The notes: generated from the letters alone by a model not told the origin. A DNA stretch of 15,710 bases from an uncultured Dorea sp. (GCA_910584265.1 CAJTZE010000062.1:1-15710), one strand, 5' to 3'; shown: positions 6,926 through 15,502, counted from the first letter of the stretch. Numbers and translations are program-made.

Positions 6926-9900
6926 ATGAGCAGTGTAAAACGGGTATTTGTAGAGAAGAAGCCGGAGTATGCCGTTCAGGCAAAGGATTTACTGCATGAG
7001 ATGAAGGGATATCTGGGAATTCAGGATGTGGAGAGTGTACGGATACTGATCCGTTATGATGTAGAGAATCTTTCGGATGAGACCTTTGAGAAGGCGTGTA
7101 ATGGCATTTTTGCAGAGCCTCCGGTAGATATTTTGTGGCGGGAAGAGGTGCCGGTCACACAAGGGGACCGCGTATTCTCGGTGGAGTATCTTCCGGGACA
7201 GTTTGACCAGAGGGCGGATTCTGCGGAGCAGTGCGTGCAGTTTATCAAGGAGGATGAGAAGCCGGTGATCCGTACGGCTGTGACTTATATCATTCACGGA
7301 AAGGATGATCACTGTATTTCCGAAGAGGAGCTTTGGGCCGTGAAGAACCACTGTATTAATCCGGTGGATTCGAGAGAGGCAGAGGAACAGAAGCCGGAGA
7401 CGCTGATCACGGAGTTTGCGGAGCCGGAGGATGTGATTATTTTTGACGGATTTCAGGATATGGAGGAGGGAAAGCTGAAGGAATTGTATGATTCTCTGGG
7501 GCTTGCCATGACCTTTCAGGATTTCCTTCATATTCAGAATTATTTTAAAAATGAGGAGCGCCGGGATCCGTCCATGACCGAGATCCGGGTGCTGGATACC
7601 TATTGGTCTGACCACTGCAGGCATACCACCTTTTCGACGGAGCTTAAGGAGGTGGTCTTTGGGGAAGGCGATTACCGGGAGGTGATCGAGGGAACCTACA
7701 AGCAGTATCTGGCGGATCACAGTGAGATTTTTCAGGGCAGGGAGGATAAGTTTGTCTGCCTGATGGATCTTGCGCTGATGGCGATGCGCAAGCTGAAGAA
7801 GGAAGGGAAGCTTGAGGACCAGGAGGAGTCCGATGAGATCAATGCCTGCAGTATTGTGGTTCCTGTGACCGTTGACGGTATGGAGGAGGAGTGGCTGGTA
7901 AACTTTAAGAATGAGACTCACAACCACCCGACAGAGATTGAACCCTTCGGCGGCGCGGCAACCTGTCTGGGCGGCGCGATCCGCGATCCGCTGTCAGGCC
8001 GTACCTATGTGTATCAGGCAATGCGCGTGACGGGAGCGGCAGATCCGACCCGCTCAGTAGAGGAGACCTTGAAGGGTAAGCTCCCCCAGAAAAAGCTGGT
8101 GCGTGAGGCGGCTCACGGCTACAGCTCCTACGGAAATCAGATTGGTCTTGCAACAGGAATCGTGAAGGAGATTTATCATCCGGATTATGTGGCGAAGCGT
8201 ATGGAGATCGGCGCGGTTATGGGCGCGGCGCCAAGACGTGCGGTTATCCGTGAGACCTCCGATCCGGGGGATATCATCATTTTGCTTGGCGGACGTACCG
8301 GGCGGGACGGCTGCGGCGGCGCTACCGGTTCCTCCAAGGTGCATACGGAAGAATCTACCAGGACCTGCGGCGCAGAGGTACAGAAGGGCAATCCGCCTAC
8401 CGAGCGTAAGATTCAAAGACTGTTCCGCCGGGAAGAGGTGAGCAGGCTGATCAAGAAATGTAATGACTTTGGCGCGGGCGGCGTATCGGTGGCGATCGGC
8501 GAGCTGGCGGACGGATTAAAGGTGGATCTGGACAAGGTTCCGAAAAAATATGCGGGTCTTGACGGAACAGAGATTGCCATCTCAGAATCTCAGGAGCGTA
8601 TGGCAGTTGTGGTTGACCCGAAGGATGTAGAGGAATTTATGGGCTATGCGGCGGAGGAGAATCTGGAGGCTGTTTCGGTTGCAGTTGTTACGGAAAGTCC
8701 GAGGCTGGTGCTGTCCTGGAGAGGGAAAGAGATCGTGAACCTCTCCCGTGCTTTCTTAAATACCAACGGCGCCCATCAGGAAACGATTGTTGCAGTGGAT
8801 ATTCCAAGCAGGGCGGACAGCATTCTGGAAGATCGGGCGGAGGTACTTGATGTGAAGGGGAAATGGCTGGATACCCTGAGAGATTTGAATGTATGCTCCC
8901 AGAAGGGACTGGTGGAGATGTTTGACGGCTCCATCGGGGCTGGCTCGGTATTTATGCCCCACGGCGGAAAATACCAGCTTACGGAGACTCAGGTGATGGC
9001 CGCCAAGCTTCCGGTATTAAAGGGAGACTGTGATACGGTTACCATGATGAGTTATGGATTTGACCCGTATCTGTCAAGCTGGAGCCCTTACCACGGTGCG
9101 GCCTATGCTGTAACAGAATCTGTTGCAAAGATTGTGGCGGCGGGCGGCGATTACCGGAAAATACGTTTTACCTTCCAGGAGTATTTCCGCCGTATGACGG
9201 AAGATCCGCATAGATGGAGCCATCCGTTCAGCGCACTGTTAGGCGCCTACAGCGCCCAGCTCGGCTTCGGCCTGCCGTCCATCGGCGGCAAGGACAGTAT
9301 GTCGGGAACCTTTGAGGATATTGATGTTCCGCCTACATTGGTTTCCTTTGCGGTGGATGTGGCAAAGGAGCAGGATATGATCACGCCGGAACTTAAGAAG
9401 GCGGGCAGCAAGCTGGTATGGCTCCGCATTCCGACGGATGAGAACGACCTTCCGGTTTATGAGAAGGTGATGGAGCAGTACAGCAGATTCTCGGATGATA
9501 TCCACAGCGGTAAGATTATTTCTGCCTATGTGCCTGACCGGCACGGTGTGATTGCGGCGGTCAGCAAAATGGCGTTTGGAAACGGCATGGGCGTGAGGCT
9601 TGAGCACAGTATGGATCCAAGGGAGCTGTTTGCACCTGCGTTCGGGGATCTGATCGCGGAGGTCCCGGCAGAATATGTAGGAAAGCTCAGTATTTCTTAC
9701 ACGGTGATCGGTGAGGTGACGGATGACGGAGTGTTTGCTTATGGAAATACGGTGATTGAGATAAATGAGGCGGTAGATGCATGGAAAGAGACGCTGGAGA
9801 AGGTCTTTAAGACAAATTCCGGCGGCAAGGACGGCCCTGAGGCCTTCTTTGCGGCCGGAAAGTCAGAGGATGGAGCGCTGGAAGAGGACGGATGCTTTCA

Positions 9901-10735
9901 CGCGTCAAGGGTGCATATCTGTGAGCATAAGATTGCACAGCCTACCGTATTTATTCCGGTATTTCCGGGGACAAACTGTGAGTATGACAGCGCCGGAGCC
10001 TTTGAGCGTGCCGGGGCGAAGGTGATCACGAAGGTGTTCCGTAACAGGGATGCAGAGGATATCCGGGATTCGGTAGAGGTATTTGAGAAGGCAATCGGAG
10101 AGTCCCAGATTATCATGTTCCCAGGCGGATTCAGCGCCGGTGATGAGCCGGACGGCTCAGCCAAGTTCTTCGCAACGGCATTCCAGAATGCGAAGATGAA
10201 GGAAGCGGTGGAAAAGCTGCTGAACGAGAGAGACGGACTTGCTCTGGGTATCTGTAACGGATTCCAGGCGCTGATCAAGCTTGGACTGGTACCCAACGGA
10301 ACGGTTACCGGACAGGATCAGGATTCCCCGACGCTGACCTATAATACGATCGGGCGCCATATTTCTAAGATGGTGTATCTCAAGGTTGTAAGCAATAAGT
10401 CTCCATGGCTTTTGAAGGCGCGGCTCGGCGGCGTGTATGTCAATCCGGCTTCCCACGGCGAAGGACGCTTTGTGGCGGATAAAGAATGGCTGGCGAAGCT
10501 TTTGGCAAACGGACAGGTTGCAACCCAGTACTGCGACCCGGAGGGAAATATCAGCACGGACGAGGAGTGGAATATCAACGGCTCTTACTGCTCCATTGAG
10601 GGTATTACAAGCCCGGACGGACGTGTGCTTGGCAAGATGGCGCATTCTGAGAGACGGGGACGCTCTGTGGCGGTCAATATATATGGTGAACAGGATATGA
10701 AGCTGTTTGAATCCGGCGTGGAATATTTTAGATAG
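6926..10735 (+). CDS. purL: Phosphoribosylformylglycinamidine synthase, single-chain
   Basis: FGAM synthase, the fourth step of de novo purine synthesis: FGAR, ATP and glutamine give FGAM, ADP and glutamate in the cytosol. At 1269 residues it is the large fused form, with a PurS-like N-terminal region, a linker, two AIR-synthase-like halves and a C-terminal class I glutaminase. Visible landmarks are ETHNHPTEIEPFGGAAT near residue 330, GNPPTERKIQRL near 490, and GGKDSM near 788. The glutaminase domain from about 1005 has FPGTNCEYD, the nucleophile Cys1110 in GICNGFQ, and the His1240/Glu1242 pair in HSERR. All three glutaminase catalytic residues are present, so the enzyme should be active. It is transcribed alone, between its own promoter and a strong terminator, and not within a pur operon. 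The length and motifs match the clostridial single-chain type. Confidence 0.97.
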   Translation: MSSVKRVFVEKKPEYAVQAKDLLHEMKGYLGIQDVESVRILIRYDVENLSDETFEKACNGIFAEPPVDILWREEVPVTQGDRVFSVEYLPGQFDQRADSAEQCVQFIKEDEKPVIRTAVTYIIHGKDDHCISEEELWAVKNHCINPVDSREAEEQKPETLITEFAEPEDVIIFDGFQDMEEGKLKELYDSLGLAMTFQDFLHIQNYFKNEERRDPSMTEIRVLDTYWSDHCRHTTFSTELKEVVFGEGDYREVIEGTYKQYLADHSEIFQGREDKFVCLMDLALMAMRKLKKEGKLEDQEESDEINACSIVVPVTVDGMEEEWLVNFKNETHNHPTEIEPFGGAATCLGGAIRDPLSGRTYVYQAMRVTGAADPTRSVEETLKGKLPQKKLVREAAHGYSSYGNQIGLATGIVKEIYHPDYVAKRMEIGAVMGAAPRRAVIRETSDPGDIIILLGGRTGRDGCGGATGSSKVHTEESTRTCGAEVQKGNPPTERKIQRLFRREEVSRLIKKCNDFGAGGVSVAIGELADGLKVDLDKVPKKYAGLDGTEIAISESQERMAVVVDPKDVEEFMGYAAEENLEAVSVAVVTESPRLVLSWRGKEIVNLSRAFLNTNGAHQETIVAVDIPSRADSILEDRAEVLDVKGKWLDTLRDLNVCSQKGLVEMFDGSIGAGSVFMPHGGKYQLTETQVMAAKLPVLKGDCDTVTMMSYGFDPYLSSWSPYHGAAYAVTESVAKIVAAGGDYRKIRFTFQEYFRRMTEDPHRWSHPFSALLGAYSAQLGFGLPSIGGKDSMSGTFEDIDVPPTLVSFAVDVAKEQDMITPELKKAGSKLVWLRIPTDENDLPVYEKVMEQYSRFSDDIHSGKIISAYVPDRHGVIAAVSKMAFGNGMGVRLEHSMDPRELFAPAFGDLIAEVPAEYVGKLSISYTVIGEVTDDGVFAYGNTVIEINEAVDAWKETLEKVFKTNSGGKDGPEAFFAAGKSEDGALEEDGCFHASRVHICEHKIAQPTVFIPVFPGTNCEYDSAGAFERAGAKVITKVFRNRDAEDIRDSVEVFEKAIGESQIIMFPGGFSAGDEPDGSAKFFATAFQNAKMKEAVEKLLNERDGLALGICNGFQALIKLGLVPNGTVTGQDQDSPTLTYNTIGRHISKMVYLKVVSNKSPWLLKARLGGVYVNPASHGEGRFVADKEWLAKLLANGQVATQYCDPEGNISTDEEWNINGSYCSIEGITSPDGRVLGKMAHSERRGRSVAVNIYGEQDMKLFESGVEYFR

Positions 10736-10822
10736 AAGAAACCTCTGCCTCGGGACTGCTGTTGGGAACCCTGTATAAGTCGGTATATCTGAAGTATAAG
10801 GAAAATTGAATAAATATGTAAC

Positions 10823-10860
10823 AAAGTCTCCGGCCGGAAATGAGCCGGGGACTTTATTTA
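10823..10860 (+). terminator. Rho-independent terminator after purL
   Basis: AAAGTCTCCGGC (10823-10834) pairs with GCCGGGGACTTT (10844-10855), 12 pairs including one G-U, with a 9-base loop and a T-rich tail (TTTATTTA). It separates purL from the TRAP operon. The 87 bases between the purL stop and this stem show nothing recognisable. Confidence 0.85.
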
Positions 10861-10916
10861 TTGAAGAAATATATGAATCCGGCATGAAAAATCTATAGAA
10901 TACGAGGGCGGAATAC

Positions 10917-10942
10917 ATGCAAAATTCTTGAAAAGTATGCAT
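10917..10942. promoter_or_regulatory. Imperfect inverted repeat over the TRAP -35 box, possible operator
   Basis: ATGCA (10917-10921) and TGCAT (10938-10942) flank a partly symmetric centre and enclose the -35 hexamer. The position suits a repressor site; no regulator is encoded next to the operon and the motif matches no site I know. Confidence 0.3.
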
Positions 10943-10956
10943 TTATAAGTTAGAAT
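10928..10956 (+). promoter_or_regulatory. Sigma-A-type promoter of the TRAP operon
   Basis: TTGAAA (10928-10933), a 17-base spacer and TAGAAT (10951-10956), 47 bases before the first start codon. This is a one- and one-mismatch fit to the consensus with ideal spacing. Confidence 0.7.
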
Positions 10957-11002
10957 AGAAGGGTGTGAAATTATTAACGGAATAGTTTAAGGAGGAAAAG
11001 GG

Positions 11003-11551
11003 ATGAAGGTTATCAAGTGGCTTAACAATTACTTTGAAGAAACAGTCCTTGCGGTGCTTTTGTTTGTAATGATGATGATTATGGGAATCCAGGTAACAGC
11101 AAGGTATGCCCTTGGAAATTCATTGTCATGGTCAGAGGAGATTACGCGGTTTTGCTTTATTTGGACAGGTTTTCTAAGCATCAGCTTCTGCGTTAAGAAC
11201 AGCGCGGATATCAAGATCGAGCAGTTTATCGATCTGTTTGAAAAAATGGCGGATGGGAAGATTAAGATTATATTTAAGACCTTTGTGAATGTGGTTGAAT
11301 TTATTTTGTTTGCATATCTGCTGCCGTTTGCTTACCATTATGTAAGCTCTGCATATATCAGCCAGGCAACCAGCCCGGCCTGCGGAATTCCGATGTGGAC
11401 GGTACAGAGTATTACTTTGATCAGTTTTGTGATGAGTGAATTCCGCATCATCCAGAAATTCTTAAAACATGTGAGACAGTTTATGGGAAAGGAGCCGGTG
11501 CCCTGGAGGGATGCGCCGGATGGGAATACAGGAAAGGAAGGTGAGGAGTAA
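11003..11551 (+). CDS. TRAP transporter small permease (DctQ family)
   Basis: The small four-helix membrane subunit of a tripartite ATP-independent periplasmic-type transporter, which pairs with the large permease to import an organic acid with sodium. It has 182 residues. TM helices lie at about 13-33, 47-65, 88-112 and 130-149. The family hallmarks are an ARY (33-35) and SWSEEITRFCFIW (42-54) after the first helix. A charged C-terminal tail of about 30 residues is likely cytoplasmic. The Shine-Dalgarno AAGGAGG is 7 bases before the ATG. The stop codon abuts the ATG of the large permease directly, which indicates translational coupling. It is the first gene of the Q-M-P operon. Confidence 0.92.
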   Translation: MKVIKWLNNYFEETVLAVLLFVMMMIMGIQVTARYALGNSLSWSEEITRFCFIWTGFLSISFCVKNSADIKIEQFIDLFEKMADGKIKIIFKTFVNVVEFILFAYLLPFAYHYVSSAYISQATSPACGIPMWTVQSITLISFVMSEFRIIQKFLKHVRQFMGKEPVPWRDAPDGNTGKEGEE

Positions 11552-12841
11552 ATGTCGGCTGCTGTAGTAATGATCATGTTCTGTCTGTGCCTGATTCTTG
11601 CAATACCGATTTCTATGGCATTGGGTATTGCCTGCGTGCTTCCAAGCGCCTTTGACGAATCCTTCACAGCAAGCGCTACATATATTGTCCGCGCAATGTT
11701 TAACGCGCTGAACAGCTTTCCGATGCTTGCGGTTCCGATGTTTATCTTGTCAGGGATCCTTATGGCGAAGGGCGGTATTTCCAAGCGTTTATTTGATTTA
11801 TTTGCTTTTTTGATCGGGAAAAGAACAGCGGGCCTCCCCTGTGCGGTGGTGGTTACCTGTCTGTTTTACGGCGCGATTTCCGGCTCCGGCATTGCGACCG
11901 TAGCGGCGGTGGGAAGCATGACGCTTCCGATCCTGCTGGGACTGGGCTATGATAAGAAGTTCTGTGTATCTTTGATTGCCGTTGCAGGAAGCCTGGGAGT
12001 TATCATTCCGCCGAGTATTCCGTTTATTATGTACGGACTGGCATCCGGTGAATCGGTGAGCGATCTGTTTACGGCAGGTATTGTGCCCGGAATTCTGGTG
12101 GCTCTGCTTTTGATGGCCTATGCGGTATATTATTGTAAGGTGAACGGTGAGGATAAGGAAAAGATTGGAGAATTTATTGATAATCTCCGTGGAAAAGGCT
12201 TTGCGGCAGTGTTTAAGGAGAGCTTTTTTGCGGTACTTTCGCCGGTTATTATTCTGGGAAGCATTTACAGCGGTATCGCCTCCCCTACAGAGGCGGCGGT
12301 AATTTCGGTATTCTATGCATTGATCATCGGATTGTTTGTTTATAAAGAGATAAAGCTTAAGGACTGCCATAAGTTCTTCGTGGAAGCAGTGGGAAGCTAT
12401 GCGCCAATCCTGTTTATAATGGCGTCCGCTATTGCATTTTCGCGTGTGCTGACTCTGATGCAGGTTCCGCAGACGGTGAGCGGCTGGATCTTGGAGAACT
12501 TTACCAATAAGATTCTTGTACTCCTTGTTATTAATATTTTCCTTCTGATCGTGGGAATGTTTATGGATACTACCCCGGCGATTCTGATTCTTACGCCGAT
12601 CTTACTGCCGATCGTCAAAGGGTTTGGCATGACTGGAATCCATTTCGGCGTTATGATGGTAGTAAACCTTGCAATCGGATATGTGACGCCGCCGATCGGA
12701 GTGAACCTGTTTGCGGCAAGCTCCATGACGGGAATACCGGTTATGCAGATAGCGAAAAAGGCAATGCCTCTCATTGTAATGTTCTTGATTGCGCTGCTTT
12801 TGATTACATTTATTCCGGCAATCAGCCTTGTATTGATTTGA
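11552..12841 (+). CDS. TRAP transporter large permease (DctM family)
   Basis: The transport subunit, 429 residues and about 11-12 TM helices, of normal length. It carries the conserved DctM stretches: AISGSGIATVAAVGSM near 108-123 with the P-containing GLGYD end, GVIIPPSIPFIMYG near 149-162, SPTEAA at 244-249, GMFMDTTPAI at 335-344 and GYVTPPIGVNLF at 376-387. The two similar halves (each with a PP-containing re-entrant segment) fit the elevator-type ion transporter superfamily. GAGGAG of the preceding gene's end supplies the ribosome site, so it is coupled to the small permease. Substrate cannot be read from this subunit. Confidence 0.95.
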   Translation: MSAAVVMIMFCLCLILAIPISMALGIACVLPSAFDESFTASATYIVRAMFNALNSFPMLAVPMFILSGILMAKGGISKRLFDLFAFLIGKRTAGLPCAVVVTCLFYGAISGSGIATVAAVGSMTLPILLGLGYDKKFCVSLIAVAGSLGVIIPPSIPFIMYGLASGESVSDLFTAGIVPGILVALLLMAYAVYYCKVNGEDKEKIGEFIDNLRGKGFAAVFKESFFAVLSPVIILGSIYSGIASPTEAAVISVFYALIIGLFVYKEIKLKDCHKFFVEAVGSYAPILFIMASAIAFSRVLTLMQVPQTVSGWILENFTNKILVLLVINIFLLIVGMFMDTTPAILILTPILLPIVKGFGMTGIHFGVMMVVNLAIGYVTPPIGVNLFAASSMTGIPVMQIAKKAMPLIVMFLIALLLITFIPAISLVLI

Positions 12842-12850
12842 TGATAGGAT

Positions 12851-12856
12851 GGAGGG
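12851..12856 (+). promoter_or_regulatory. Shine-Dalgarno that decides the binding-protein start
   Basis: GGAGGG is 3 bases from ATG 12860 but 9 bases from the in-frame ATG 12866. The second gives normal spacing and a MKKK signal-peptide start. Confidence 0.6.
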
Positions 12857-12865
12857 CTCATGATA

Positions 12866-13879
12866 ATGAAAAAGAAAATAAAACAGCTGGGCTTTGTGGC
12901 GGCGCTGATGAGCGTGTGCGTATTTGGAACTGCATGCAGCAATAGTGACGGAGGGCAGACCTATGCATGGCCGCTTGCTACCTGCAGCTCCGGAGAGACG
13001 GTTACGAACACTTTTGCCCAGAGATTTGCAGACTATGTGTCTGAGATGAGCGGCGGCGAGATGAGGATACAGGTATATACGGACAGTACGCTGGGTACGG
13101 ATACGGAGCTGATGGAGACCTGTAAGGACGGGGATATTCCTTTTGTTGTGCAGTCGCCGTCGCCGCAGGTAAGCTATATGCCTGAACTGTGCGTGTTTGA
13201 TACGCCGTGCTGCTATACAGATATTGAGACGGTTCGGGAGAACTTAAGCGACGGGGAGCTGATGCAGGATTTTAAGGATATCTACCTAGATGCAGGGTAC
13301 CAGCTTCTGGGCATTACAGACCAGGGCTTCCGTGTTATGACGATGAACGGCAATTATTCCGGCATTGATTCCATTAAGGGTCAGAAGATCCGTGTTATGG
13401 AGAACAAATACCATATCCAATATTGGAAGGGGATCGGGGCAAATCCGACGCCGATGACCTTCTCGGAGGTATATATCGGACTCCAGCAGGGAACCATTGA
13501 TGCCCAGGAGAACGCTTATACACTGATTGTTACGGCAAAGCTATACGAGCAGCAGGAGAATCTGATCGAGACCAATGCGGTTCCGGATTTGGTTACTCTG
13601 ATCGTGAGCGATGTATTTATGAATAAGCTTTCAGAGGAGCAGCAGGAGATTATCCGGGAAGCGGCAGCCAAGGCTCAGCAGGATTCTTATCAGATTTCCG
13701 ATCAGAAGAAGGAAGAAGCACAGGAATTTCTTGAGAAAGAGGGTATGAAGATCATTACGCCTTCCGAGGAAGAATTTGAGGAAATGAAGGAAATGTCTCA
13801 GCCGGTATGGGACAGTGTGAGGAAACAGTGCGGAGATAAGCTGTTTGATTCTTATACGGCAATCGCAGAGGAAAAATAA
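12866..13879 (+). CDS. TRAP transporter solute-binding lipoprotein (DctP family)
   Basis: The extracytoplasmic binding subunit, 337 residues from ATG 12866. The signal peptide MKKKIKQLGFVAALMSVCVFGTAC ends in a lipobox-like FGTAC (Cys24), so it should be a membrane-anchored lipoprotein, as expected in a Gram-positive lacking a periplasm. The DctP fold is shown by KGQKIRVMENKYHIQYW near 172-187, with the conserved carboxylate-binding arginine at 176, followed by GANPTPMTFSEVYIGLQQG, the family's typical 'G.p.pm...evy.aLqqG.iDgqe' segment. A basic/acidic helical region closes the protein. It follows the large permease by 24 bases or fewer and is the last gene of the operon. The ligand is probably an organic acid but its identity is not evident. 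Its segment at 13476-13510 has a near-identical copy near the right edge of the window. Confidence 0.93.
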   Translation: MKKKIKQLGFVAALMSVCVFGTACSNSDGGQTYAWPLATCSSGETVTNTFAQRFADYVSEMSGGEMRIQVYTDSTLGTDTELMETCKDGDIPFVVQSPSPQVSYMPELCVFDTPCCYTDIETVRENLSDGELMQDFKDIYLDAGYQLLGITDQGFRVMTMNGNYSGIDSIKGQKIRVMENKYHIQYWKGIGANPTPMTFSEVYIGLQQGTIDAQENAYTLIVTAKLYEQQENLIETNAVPDLVTLIVSDVFMNKLSEEQQEIIREAAAKAQQDSYQISDQKKEEAQEFLEKEGMKIITPSEEEFEEMKEMSQPVWDSVRKQCGDKLFDSYTAIAEEK

Positions 13880-13905
13880 AGGATAAATGAAATGGATTTA
13901 TTCAT

Positions 13906-13947
13906 AAAAAGGAATCGGTGCATGGAGATTGCACAGGTTCCTTTTTT
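13906..13947 (+). terminator. Rho-independent terminator of the TRAP operon
   Basis: AAAAAGGAA (13906-13914) pairs with TTCCTTTTT, and the stem continues inward to TGCA/TGCA with one mismatch and one G-U around a 7-base loop. It ends in T6. The A-run on the left could let it also serve the convergent minus-strand gene at 13977. Confidence 0.85.
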
Positions 13948-13976
13948 AGATTAAGAATGGCCAAAGCAAGATACAT

Positions 13977-14474
13977 TTATGAATCGTATTTGTAATAATA
14001 TAGCATGCCGTTATTTTTATCAAACAAAGCAATGGTAACATTTGTTGAAAATCCATGTGACAGCTCCTCGGTATCCTCTGGAAAATCTGAAACGGGATTA
14101 AAGAAATAGTAGCCGCTTGTTATCTGGGGGGTGGAAAGTGTTATTTCAGGATCTTTGATATAAGAGCCTTGTCCGTTTTTACCGTAAAGCAGTATTTCTA
14201 TAATATCTGATAAGGGATAAGTAGTCCATTTTGAGCCAGATTGCAGAGTATTTACCAATAAGTCATAATCTTTTTTGCCGAGTCTGATTTCTGCGTAAGT
14301 CAATCCATCACCATGAAATTTATCATGAGAATCTTTGTATGTTATAAGATTGCTAGTATTTAATGTAATATTTAATTCTTTGGCAATTTCTGTTTTATTG
14401 CCGGTTTTTAAAACGATAATATATGAAAACGTCAGTAATAATACAATGACGGATATATGCTTTAGTTTTTTCAT
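13977..14474 (-). CDS. Unrecognised exported or membrane-anchored small protein
   Basis: A 165-residue protein I do not recognise. A basic start (MKKLKH) and a hydrophobic stretch at about 7-22 suggest a signal peptide or anchor, without a lipobox cysteine. The mature part is hydrophilic, with KDSHDKFHGDGLTYAEIRL at about 48-66; this HGDG segment occurs in similar form in small secreted hypothetical proteins of Firmicutes, as far as I recall. The C terminus ends YYYKYDS. GGAG lies 7 bases before the ATG, and a full consensus promoter stands upstream, so expression is likely. It is divergent from the exported protein at 14619 and AT-rich by eye compared with the TRAP and purL genes. Function not assigned. 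Confidence 0.75.
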   Translation of the reverse strand: MKKLKHISVIVLLLTFSYIIVLKTGNKTEIAKELNITLNTSNLITYKDSHDKFHGDGLTYAEIRLGKKDYDLLVNTLQSGSKWTTYPLSDIIEILLYGKNGQGSYIKDPEITLSTPQITSGYYFFNPVSDFPEDTEELSHGFSTNVTIALFDKNNGMLYYYKYDS

Positions 14475-14517
14475 AATTGTCTCCGGTTTACTTTGAAAAT
14501 AATTTGAATTATATATT

Positions 14518-14546
14518 ATTATATCTCAAAAAGACTGAATAGTCAA
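14518..14546 (-). promoter_or_regulatory. Sigma-A promoter for the minus-strand exported protein
   Basis: On the minus strand TTGACT (14546-14541), a 17-base spacer, then TATAAT (14523-14518), 44 bases before the start codon. The spacer contains GACT-N4-AGTC symmetry overlapping the -35 box. Confidence 0.75.
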
Positions 14547-14576
14547 TTAAATAAGAAGTAAAATAAATAATTGACT
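14541..14576. repeat. Inverted repeat carrying both divergent -35 boxes
   Basis: AGTCAATTA (14541-14549) and TAATTGACT (14568-14576) are exact reverse complements, 18 AT-rich bases apart. Each arm contains one TTGACT -35 box, so the two promoters are mirror images. This may be a shared regulator site or simply the result of matching promoters. Confidence 0.7.
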
Positions 14577-14599
14577 GCAAAATAAAAAAATGATATAAT
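14571..14599 (+). promoter_or_regulatory. Sigma-A promoter for the plus-strand exported protein
   Basis: TTGACT (14571-14576), a 17-base spacer and TATAAT (14594-14599), also with a TG one base before the -10. The start codon is only 20 bases downstream of the -10 box, so the leader is very short and the AGGAA ribosome site (14606-14610) lies at or next to the expected transcription start. Confidence 0.8.
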
Positions 14600-14618
14600 T
14601 TTATCAGGAAATGAGAAG

Positions 14619-15473
14619 ATGAAGAAAAAAATGATCTCAATTATGTTGATTCTTGTGTGTTCGTTATCTGTTTTTTCTGTTTCAAAAGCGAGTAATGATA
14701 CATTTTATATTTATCCCGAAGTACAACAGGCTATGGAAGAGTCGAGTCTTGTAGATCCGGCAAACGAATTATATTTTGAAGAAGTGAAGCAGATGTTTTA
14801 TGAAAATGTACATACAAATTCAGAAGATTTAAATTCTATGCTTGCAGAGGCGGTTTCACATATCAACAGTGTTGATTTTGCTTTAGAAAACAAATTGAGT
14901 ACTCTTACTCAAGAACAAGAAGAAATGATTGAGAATCGGAATATGTATAGGGATAATGAGACAAACTATCAATCGGCTTTATCTAATTATGCATTAGGTG
15001 TTTCTCTTTTAAGAGTAAAAGGGTGTCCATATGCAGCAGATTCTATGGAACATGCTGTTGTTCCAGAAAATAAGGTTGGAACAAGTTATACTCCAACCAC
15101 ATTAGTTTATAATCAAGATAGTTGGGCAAAAAAATTATGTTTGATAGATGAGCTTTTCTGGGAAATTGAAGGTAAATTTCAAAGTGAAATATTGGCAACG
15201 GGAAAAACTTCTGGTTCGATAAGTGGAGGTTTTTCATTTACAGAGGCTAATTCATCTCTTGATGCGTATTTGCAACTTCATAATGTTGATTATGTTGTAA
15301 CATTTACAAAAAAATCGAATGGTTATGCTAGTGTAACTAGATTAAAAGATCTTTACAATTTTGAAAAGAATAAATATAGCGGTATAATGGGTGCGGCTGT
15401 AGATTATGCATATTATATGCAACAGCGTGGATATATAAAGCCATACTATATTTCAATTGTGTATTCATATTAG
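14619..15473 (+). CDS. Unrecognised secreted protein
   Basis: A 284-residue protein with a clear signal peptide: MKKKMISIML, a hydrophobic core to about residue 20, then SKA with cleavage near 24-25. No lipobox, cell-wall sorting signal or second TM, so it is probably released. Residues 48-125 are charged and helix-prone. A segment GVSLLRVKGCPYAADSMEHAV (127-147) looks like a conserved motif, followed by a Ser/Gly-rich stretch (198-206). The C terminus alternates in beta-strand fashion and ends with LYNFEKNKYSG...QQRGYIKPYYISIVY, a pattern I have the impression of seeing at the ends of other secreted Firmicute hypotheticals. The mature part has two separated cysteines (136, 174). It is divergent from, and shares a symmetric promoter region with, the 13977 gene; co-regulation and a joint role are inference. 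Strongly AT-rich. Function not assigned. Confidence 0.78.
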   Translation: MKKKMISIMLILVCSLSVFSVSKASNDTFYIYPEVQQAMEESSLVDPANELYFEEVKQMFYENVHTNSEDLNSMLAEAVSHINSVDFALENKLSTLTQEQEEMIENRNMYRDNETNYQSALSNYALGVSLLRVKGCPYAADSMEHAVVPENKVGTSYTPTTLVYNQDSWAKKLCLIDELFWEIEGKFQSEILATGKTSGSISGGFSFTEANSSLDAYLQLHNVDYVVTFTKKSNGYASVTRLKDLYNFEKNKYSGIMGAAVDYAYYMQQRGYIKPYYISIVYSY

Positions 15474-15502
15474 TCATACATGAGATGTGTCGTAATTCAA
15501 AA

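Noticed and set aside
6989..7927. Open frame of 312 codons on the minus strand inside purL
   Set aside because: Antisense to conserved FGAM synthase sequence and rich in Leu/His/Arg in the manner of shadow frames.
10157..10942. Open frame of 261 codons on the minus strand spanning the purL 3' end and terminator
   Set aside because: It runs through the terminator stem and the conserved glutaminase domain; no homology-like motifs.
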